Origin: Bifidobacteriaceae bacterium
GTDB lineage: Bacteria > Actinomycetota > Actinomycetes > Actinomycetales > WQXJ01
Direction: 5' to 3'
NCBI GenBank assembly: GCA_031261885.1
Contig: JAISIU010000235.1
Coordinates: 1 to 7,123 of the forward strand
DNA: 7,123 bases
Part shown: positions 1-4,713 of the stretch, one piece after another
Layout: every line of letters starts with the position of its first letter
Position numbering within the stretch: position 1 is the first letter of the stretch
Position numbers and translations under genes: made by a program
Notes under the pieces: generated by a model
Databases searched by the model: none
What the model saw: only the letters and a program-made list of their open reading frames with translations
Told to the model about the DNA's origin: nothing

Positions 1-2240
1 CGGATCTCGGCCGAGCACGGCTGGCCGCTCCACGGCACCTCCTCGGCGCGGACGCGGCCGAGGTTCCCGACCCCTGAGCCGCCGTAGTCCTCGGCGTCGG
101 TGTTGATCAGCTCATGCCAGTAGCCGGCCTCGGGCAGGCCCAGGCGGTAGCCCTCGTGCGGGACGCCCGCGAAGTTCACGACGACGGCGATCTTCTCGCC
201 GCCCGGTTGGATCCTCAGGTAGCTGAGCACGTTGCGGTTCGCGTCGCCGCCCTCGATCCACTGGAAGCCCGTCGAGTCGAAGTCCTCGGTCCACAGCGCC
301 GGATGGTCCAGGTAGGCCCGGTTCAGGTCCCTGACCAGCGCCATGACGCCGGCGTGGTCGGGGCGGTCGAGCAGCCACCAGTCGAGCGAGCCCTCGGAGC
401 TCCATTCCTGCTCCTGCGCGAACTCCTGGCCCATGAACAGCAGCTGTTTGCCCGGGTGGGACCACTGGTAGGCCAGTAGCGTGCGGACCTGGGCGAGCTT
501 CTGCCACGTGTCGCCCGGCATCTTGTCGAACAGCGAGCCCTTGCCGTGGACCACCTCGTCGTGGGACAGCGGCAGCACGTACTGTTCGGAGAACGCGTAG
601 ACCATCGAGAACGTGATCTCGTTGTGGTGGTAGCGGCGGTAGATCGGGTCGTCCGCCAGGTAGCGGAGCGTGTCGTTCATCCAGCCCATGTTCCACTTGA
701 AGCCGAAGCCGAGCCCGCCCACGGAGGTCGGGGCCGTGACGCCGGGGAAAGCCGTGGACTCCTCGGCCACCATGACGATGCCGGGGTTGCGCTTGTAGGC
801 CGTCGCGTTGGCCTCTTGGAGCAGGGAGATTGCCTCGAGGTTCTCGCGGCCGCCGTACTGGTTGGGCGTCCACTGGCCGGGGCCGCGCGAGTAGTCGAGG
901 TAGAGCATCGAGGCGACCGCGTCGACGCGCAGGCCGTCGGCGTGGAACTCCTCGAGCCAGTAGCAGGCGTTCGCGACGAGGAAGTTGCGCACCTCGGTGC
1001 GGCCGTAGTTGAACACGAGCGTGCCCCAGTCGGGGTGTTCGCCGCGTTTGGGGTCGGGGTATTCGTACAGGCAGGTGCCGTCGAACTGGGCGAGCGCGAA
1101 GTCGTCCTTCGGGAAGTGGGCCGGCACCCAGTCGAGGATGACGCCGATGCCGGCCTGGTGCAGCTGGTCGACGAGGTAGCGGAAGTCGTCGGGCTGGCCC
1201 CAGCGGGCGGACGGCGCGTAGTAGCCGGTCACCTGGTAGCCCCAGGACGGGCCGTAGGGGTGCTCGGCGACGGGCAGGAACTCGACGTGCGTGAAGCCCA
1301 GGTCCTCCACGTGGGCGACGAGGTGTTCGGCCAGTTCGCGGTAGCCGTAGCCCTCGCGCCACGAGCCGATGTGGACCTCGTAGACGCTCATGGGGCCGTT
1401 GTGCGGGTTGGTCTGGCGGCGGCGCGCCATCCAGTCGGAGTCGCCCCATTCGTAGTGCGAGTCCTCGACGATCGAGGCCGTGGACGGCGGCGCCTCGGTG
1501 CGGCGGGCCATCGGGTCGGCCTTCTGCCGCCACGTGCCGTCGCGGGTTTGGAGCTCGTACTTGTACAGGGCGCCCGGGCCGACGCCCGGCACGAACACCT
1601 CCCACACGCCGGAGGCGCCGAGCGACCGCATGGCCGTGGCGCCCGAGGTCCAGTCGTTGAAGTCGCCGATGACGCGCACGGCCTGGGCGTTCGGGGCCCA
1701 CACGGCGAAGGCCGTGCCGTGGACCTCGCCCATGACGGAGGGGAACGTGAGGCAGCGGGCGCCGAGCGCGTTCCACAGCTCTTCGTGGCGGCCCGTCGCG
1801 ATCAGGTGGAGGTCGAGTTCTCCGAGCGTGGGCCAAAAGCGGTAGGGGTCGTCTTCGGTGGTCGTGGTCTCGCCGTACGTGATTTCGACGCGGTAGTCGG
1901 GCACCTCGGCGCGGCGCAGCGCGGCGACCCAGATGCCGTCCTGTTCGTGGACGGCGGGCAGGCGGTCGCCGTCCTGGGTGACGATCGTGACCCGGTCGGC
2001 CAGCGGGCGGCGGGTGCGGAACGTGACGATGCCGTCCTGGAGGTGCGGGCCGAGCACGGAGTGGGGGTCGTAGTAGGTGCCGTGGCCGACGGCGGCCAGC
2101 GTGGCGGAGTTCACGGCGATGGGGGGCGGGGTGTTGCCGGCCGCGCGGGCGGCCGGGCCCGGGGTCGATGGCGTGGCCCGCCTGGGTTTGGGCGCCTCAG
2201 CGGGCGGGGCGGCCGGTTGGCCGGGCTTGTTGGCACTCAT
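1..2240 (-). CDS. glgB: 1,4-alpha-glucan branching enzyme GlgB (GH13), C-terminal end cut by window edge
   Basis: GlgB cuts an alpha-1,4 glucan chain and rejoins the piece through an alpha-1,6 bond, creating branches in cytoplasmic glycogen. The ATG at 2240 has an in-frame TAG directly upstream, so the protein cannot begin earlier. The frame is open for 746 full codons and leaves the window mid-codon. From M. tuberculosis GlgB as I recall it, only about 15-20 residues are missing. Visible parts: an Ala/Pro-rich tail (1-43), an N1-type domain with the DPHSVLGPH signature (about 44-150), a CBM48 domain (about 165-255, FAVWAPNAQ with W181), and a GH13 barrel starting near YEVHIGSW (287-294). Conserved barrel motifs are DWVPAHF (from D370), GLRVDAVASM with nucleophile D440, VAEES with acid/base E493, and LSHDEVVHGKGS with D561. 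The 53- and 68-residue spacings equal those of E. coli D405, E458 and D526. It lies 124 bp downstream of glgE on the same strand. I am very sure of the family. Confidence 0.97.
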   Translation of the reverse strand, partial: MSANKPGQPAAPPAEAPKPRRATPSTPGPAARAAGNTPPPIAVNSATLAAVGHGTYYDPHSVLGPHLQDGIVTFRTRRPLADRVTIVTQDGDRLPAVHEQDGIWVAALRRAEVPDYRVEITYGETTTTEDDPYRFWPTLGELDLHLIATGRHEELWNALGARCLTFPSVMGEVHGTAFAVWAPNAQAVRVIGDFNDWTSGATAMRSLGASGVWEVFVPGVGPGALYKYELQTRDGTWRQKADPMARRTEAPPSTASIVEDSHYEWGDSDWMARRRQTNPHNGPMSVYEVHIGSWREGYGYRELAEHLVAHVEDLGFTHVEFLPVAEHPYGPSWGYQVTGYYAPSARWGQPDDFRYLVDQLHQAGIGVILDWVPAHFPKDDFALAQFDGTCLYEYPDPKRGEHPDWGTLVFNYGRTEVRNFLVANACYWLEEFHADGLRVDAVASMLYLDYSRGPGQWTPNQYGGRENLEAISLLQEANATAYKRNPGIVMVAEESTAFPGVTAPTSVGGLGFGFKWNMGWMNDTLRYLADDPIYRRYHHNEITFSMVYAFSEQYVLPLSHDEVVHGKGSLFDKMPGDTWQKLAQVRTLLAYQWSHPGKQLLFMGQEFAQEQEWSSEGSLDWWLLDRPDHAGVMALVRDLNRAYLDHPALWTEDFDSTGFQWIEGGDANRNVLSYLRIQPGGEKIAVVVNFAGVPHEGYRLGLPEAGYWHELINTDAEDYGGSGVGNLGRVRAEEVPWSGQPCSAEI

Positions 2241-2248
2241 CTATGTCG

Positions 2249-2254
2249 CCCCCC
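2249..2254 (-). promoter_or_regulatory. G-rich ribosome-binding stretch of glgB
   Basis: Six consecutive G residues on the minus strand end 8 bases before the glgB ATG at 2240. The spacing suits a Shine-Dalgarno element, but the sequence is poly-G rather than GGAGG, so pairing with 16S rRNA would be imperfect. It is the best candidate upstream of this start. The two neighbouring genes show no comparable stretch at a good distance. Confidence 0.5.
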
Positions 2255-2288
2255 AGGGAAGATGCAGTCAATATCGCTGTGACCAGCG

Positions 2289-2341
2289 GGCTCGGGCCGG
2301 TTAGTCCCACTCCTGAACGCTAGCACGCGGCGCGGGCCGGT
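2289..2341. repeat. 13-bp direct repeat in the glgE-glgB gap
   Basis: GGCTCGGGCCGGT at 2289-2301 recurs as GGCGCGGGCCGGT at 2329-2341. Twelve of 13 bases match, and the copies are 40 bp apart start to start, close to four helical turns. The copies flank the possible -10 element of glgB. This could be a pair of regulator sites on one face of the helix. In DNA this rich in G and C, a chance match is also quite possible. Confidence 0.35.
2317..2325 (-). promoter_or_regulatory. Possible extended -10 promoter element for glgB
   Basis: Read on the minus strand the bases are TGCTAGCGT, that is TGN followed by TAGCGT. This fits the actinobacterial TANNNT -10 pattern with an extended TGN. It would place transcription start near 2310 and give glgB a 5' leader of about 70 bases. 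At a 17-base spacing upstream stands GGGACC, a poor -35 that shares only GAC with TTGACA. If inactive, glgB would depend on readthrough from glgE, since no hairpin plus T-tract terminator is visible in the gap. Confidence 0.25.
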
Positions 2342-2364
2342 CCCGTGCGCCAAAGTCCCCGCTC

Positions 2365-4623
2365 TCACAGCGGCCGGACGGCGATGACGTGGGCCGGCAG
2401 CGCGGGGTCGAGCCGGACGTACGGTTCGGCGTTCCACAGGAAGGTTTGGCCGGTCAGGAGTTCCTCGGCGCGGAAGGCGGGCGCGCGCCAGTCCTCGGCC
2501 GGGGTGACGCCGAGCGCGCCGAGGTCCAGGTGGATCTGGCCGTCGCGCGGGCCGTGCGGGTCGAGGTTGACGACGACGATGACGCAGTCCGCCTCGCCCG
2601 TCGGCGATTCCCAGGCGGCCACGCGCCGCGAGTAGCAGACGGTCGCGCCGTCCGTCGTGGGGTGGACGTGGATGTTGCGCAGCCGGCGCAGCGCCGGGTG
2701 GTCGCGGCGGGCCTGGTTGAGCTGGGTCAGGAGGTGCGCGATGTCGCGCGCCACCGGGGCCTCGAAGTCGCGGTCCTTGTATTCGTACTTCTCGTTGTCG
2801 ATGGCTTCCTCGGAGCCGGGCCGTTGCACGTTCTCGACGCATTCGAACCCCGAGTAGATGCCCCAGGTGGGGGCGCCGGTGGCGGCGAGGACGGCGCGGG
2901 CCTTGTAGGCGGGGGCGCCGCCGTCGACGAGGTAGTCGGTGAGGATGTCGGGTGTGATCGGGAACAGGGCGGGCCGCATGAACGAGCCCTGTTCCGAGGC
3001 CAGCTCCTGGAGGTAGTCGGCCACCTCGTCCTTCGTGTTGCGCCACGCGAAGTAGGAGTAGGACAGCTGGAAGCCGACGGTGGCGAGCGTCTGCATCATG
3101 GGCGGCCTGGTGAAGGCTTCGGCCAGGAACACGAGGTCGGGGTTCTCGTGGGCCCAGTGCTCCATGAGCCGTTGCCAGAAGGCGACGGGTTTGGTGTGCG
3201 GGTTGTCGACGCGGAGGATCGTGACGCCGTGGGAGGCCCACAGGCGGATCAGCCGGCAGACCTCCTCGAAGAGGCCGTCGGGGTCCTGGTCGAAGTTCAG
3301 CGGGTAGATGTCCTGGTATTTCTTCGGCGGGTTCTCCGCGTAGGCGATCGACCCGTCGGGCCGGTGGGTGAACCACTCCGGGTGCTGTTTCACCCACGGG
3401 TGGTCGGGGGAGCATTGGAGCGCGAGGTCCATCGCGACCTCCATGCCGAGCGAGTGGGCGCGGGCAACGAGCCGGTCGAAGTCGCCGAACGTGCCGAGTT
3501 CGGGGTTGATCTGGTCGTGTCCGCCGTCCTTCGAGCCGATGGCCCATGGCGATCCGGGCTCGCCGGGCAGCGCGTGGAGCGCGTTGTTGCGGCCCTTGCG
3601 GAACGTCTCGCCGATCGGGTGGATCGGTGTCAGGTAGAGCACGTCGAACCCCATGCCGGCGATTCGGTCGAGCCGGTCGGTGGCCGTGCGCAGCGTCCCG
3701 GAGACCCAGCCGATGTCGGTCGAGAAGTGGCAGCCGAGCGAGCGCGGGAAGATCTCGTACCAGGCGCCTTCGAGGGCGCGCGGCCGGGAGACGCGCAGCC
3801 GGTGTTCGGGGGAGGCGGTGAGGAGGTCGCGCAGCGGGACGCGCCCGATGGCGGCCAGCACGGCGGGGGAGGTGGCGGCGGCCAGGCGGTCGGTCGCCTT
3901 CAGCGACGTCTCACGCACGATGGCGGCCGCGGCCAGCAGCGTGGCGGCTTCCTGGACCGTCGTGGCCGGGGTGCCGTTTTGGGGGACCGTGGGGTCGAAC
4001 GGGGCGGCTTTCTGGAGTTTCGCCAGGGCGCGCTTGGCGGCGGCCGCGACGCCGCGGGCGGTGGCCGGTTTGGCGGCCGGGTGGGAGCTCGGTTTGGCGC
4101 CGGCCCGGGCCGCGGCCCGTTCGAGCAGGTCGGCGCCCTCGGCGAGCATGAGCTCGGTGTCGATGTCGGCCGGGACCTTGATCTCGGCGTCGTGCCGCCA
4201 CGTGGCGTAGGGGTCGGCCCAGCCTTCGACCCGGAACGTCCAGTCGCCCGGGGCGTTCGGCATGACGCGGCCGCCCCACTGGTCGAGGCCCATGCCGACC
4301 TCGTGCATGAGGGCGGTCTGGTGGACGCGGCCGGCCGGGTCCGTGAGGACGATGTCGGCGCCGACCAGGCCGTGGCCCTCGCGGAAGACCGTGGCCGTCA
4401 CGGGCACGGATTCGCCGGTCACGGCCTTAGCGGGGAAGCCCGCGCGCGACGGGCCGACGCCCGCGACGACGATGCGTCCCACCAGGGCGTTGCCGGCCGG
4501 TGTGGTCGGGGCGCGGCCGGTCGGTGGTTTGGGGGCGCCGCCGGCCGGGGCCGGCGCCTGGATGGTGCTGGGGGGGACGGCCCCCCGGCCGCGGGCGGGC
4601 TTGGCCGCGTTGACGTTGCTCAC
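2365..4623 (-). CDS. glgE: Alpha-1,4-glucan:maltose-1-phosphate maltosyltransferase GlgE (GH13_3), 752 aa
   Basis: GlgE moves maltose from alpha-maltose-1-phosphate onto the non-reducing end of alpha-1,4 glucans and releases phosphate. GTG at 4623 is chosen because a TAGGCT -10 lies 7 bases upstream and family-like sequence begins shortly after it. The reading frame stays open far upstream, so an internal start cannot be excluded. Parts: an Ala/Pro-rich tail (1-45), a DUF3416-type beta domain (about 46-165, with FPAKAV and WRHDAEIK), a helical segment carrying an Ala/Lys-rich insertion (about 173-222), then the GH13 barrel from WYEIFPRS (288). Active-site residues: nucleophile D473 (RVDNPHTKP), acid/base E502 (LAEAFTRP) and D559 (ITPDIL). 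Their spacings of 29 and 57 match Streptomyces coelicolor GlgE D394, E423 and D480. RKGRNN, GSPWAIGS and ENPPKKYQDIYPLNFD are also GlgE hallmarks. The protein is about 50 residues longer than M. tuberculosis GlgE (about 701 aa). The family call is very secure. Confidence 0.97.
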   Translation of the reverse strand: MSNVNAAKPARGRGAVPPSTIQAPAPAGGAPKPPTGRAPTTPAGNALVGRIVVAGVGPSRAGFPAKAVTGESVPVTATVFREGHGLVGADIVLTDPAGRVHQTALMHEVGMGLDQWGGRVMPNAPGDWTFRVEGWADPYATWRHDAEIKVPADIDTELMLAEGADLLERAAARAGAKPSSHPAAKPATARGVAAAAKRALAKLQKAAPFDPTVPQNGTPATTVQEAATLLAAAAIVRETSLKATDRLAAATSPAVLAAIGRVPLRDLLTASPEHRLRVSRPRALEGAWYEIFPRSLGCHFSTDIGWVSGTLRTATDRLDRIAGMGFDVLYLTPIHPIGETFRKGRNNALHALPGEPGSPWAIGSKDGGHDQINPELGTFGDFDRLVARAHSLGMEVAMDLALQCSPDHPWVKQHPEWFTHRPDGSIAYAENPPKKYQDIYPLNFDQDPDGLFEEVCRLIRLWASHGVTILRVDNPHTKPVAFWQRLMEHWAHENPDLVFLAEAFTRPPMMQTLATVGFQLSYSYFAWRNTKDEVADYLQELASEQGSFMRPALFPITPDILTDYLVDGGAPAYKARAVLAATGAPTWGIYSGFECVENVQRPGSEEAIDNEKYEYKDRDFEAPVARDIAHLLTQLNQARRDHPALRRLRNIHVHPTTDGATVCYSRRVAAWESPTGEADCVIVVVNLDPHGPRDGQIHLDLGALGVTPAEDWRAPAFRAEELLTGQTFLWNAEPYVRLDPALPAHVIAVRPL

Positions 4624-4630
4624 GCCCCCG

Positions 4631-4636
4631 AGCCTA
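4631..4636 (-). promoter_or_regulatory. Predicted -10 hexamer of glgE, leaderless-type
   Basis: On the minus strand TAGGCT is followed by 7 bases and then the glgE GTG at 4623. TANNNT is the usual actinobacterial -10, and transcription normally starts about 6-8 bases after it, so the mRNA would begin at or very near the start codon. No good Shine-Dalgarno motif precedes the GTG. I see no clear TTGACA-like -35. Confidence 0.5.
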
Positions 4637-4640
4637 CCGA

Positions 4641-4659
4641 CCGCGCAGATGTCGCGCGG
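4641..4659. repeat. Inverted repeat CCGCGC-N7-GCGCGG upstream of glgE
   Basis: Six-base arms at 4641-4646 and 4654-4659 are exact reverse complements around 7 bases. With a 17-base spacer from the glgE -10, the -35 position would fall at 4654-4659, on one arm, so a protein bound here could affect glgE transcription. Arms made only of G and C arise easily in such DNA, so function is uncertain. Confidence 0.3.
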
Positions 4660-4670
4660 GTCACGGCCTT

Positions 4671-4682
4671 GGGCCCGGGCCC
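4671..4682. repeat. 12-bp perfect palindrome upstream of glgP
   Basis: GGGCCCGGGCCC equals its own reverse complement. With a 17-base spacer from the glgP -10, the -35 position would be 4677-4682, inside the palindrome. It could be an operator half-way between the genes, or simply a product of high GC content. No T-tract follows, so it is not a terminator. Confidence 0.3.
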
Positions 4683-4699
4683 GCGCCCGAATGGTTCGG

Positions 4700-4705
4700 T
4701 AGGCT
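4700..4705 (+). promoter_or_regulatory. Predicted -10 hexamer of glgP, leaderless-type
   Basis: TAGGCT is followed by 8 bases and then the GTG at 4714. The same hexamer and nearly the same spacing precede the divergent glgE. The distance implies transcription starts at or next to the start codon, giving a leaderless mRNA. The bases before the GTG hold no convincing Shine-Dalgarno motif, and no -35 consensus is visible. Confidence 0.5.
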
Positions 4706-4713
4706 GGTGCGAC

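Larger units (their letters stand above)
4631..4705. repeat. 10-bp perfect inverted repeat holding both divergent -10 hexamers
   Basis: TCGGTAGGCT occurs on the plus strand at 4696-4705 and on the minus strand across 4631-4640, with 55 bp between the copies. Each copy contains the TAGGCT hexamer just ahead of a GTG start, so the 90-bp gap between glgE and glgP is nearly symmetric. The identity extends beyond the hexamer by TCGG on its upstream side, so the match may reflect a common upstream determinant as well as two -10 boxes. Confidence 0.6.

Noticed and set aside
112..1836. Minus-strand open frame of 574 codons inside glgB in another phase.
   Set aside because: Arg/Pro-rich low-complexity translation; the overlapping phase encodes the GH13 motifs. 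No sign that glgB is frameshifted, since D370, D440, E493 and D561 share one frame with the ATG.
546..2282. Plus-strand open frame of 578 codons antisense to glgB.
   Set aside because: Val/Gly/Ala-rich translation without family motifs, lying wholly over the true glgB frame whose catalytic residues are intact.
2267..2283. GTCA-N9-TGAC inverted repeat upstream of glgB, as a possible operator.
   Set aside because: Only 4-base arms that do not extend outward; this occurs by chance too often to claim a binding site.
2237..3547. Minus-strand open frame of 436 codons overlapping glgE and the glgB start.
   Set aside because: Arg/Pro-rich shadow of glgE in another phase, crossing the gap without any domain signature.
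4671..4690. GC-rich palindromic stretch as a transcription terminator.
   Set aside because: It lies between two diverging gene starts, where no transcript should end, and no T-tract follows on either strand.
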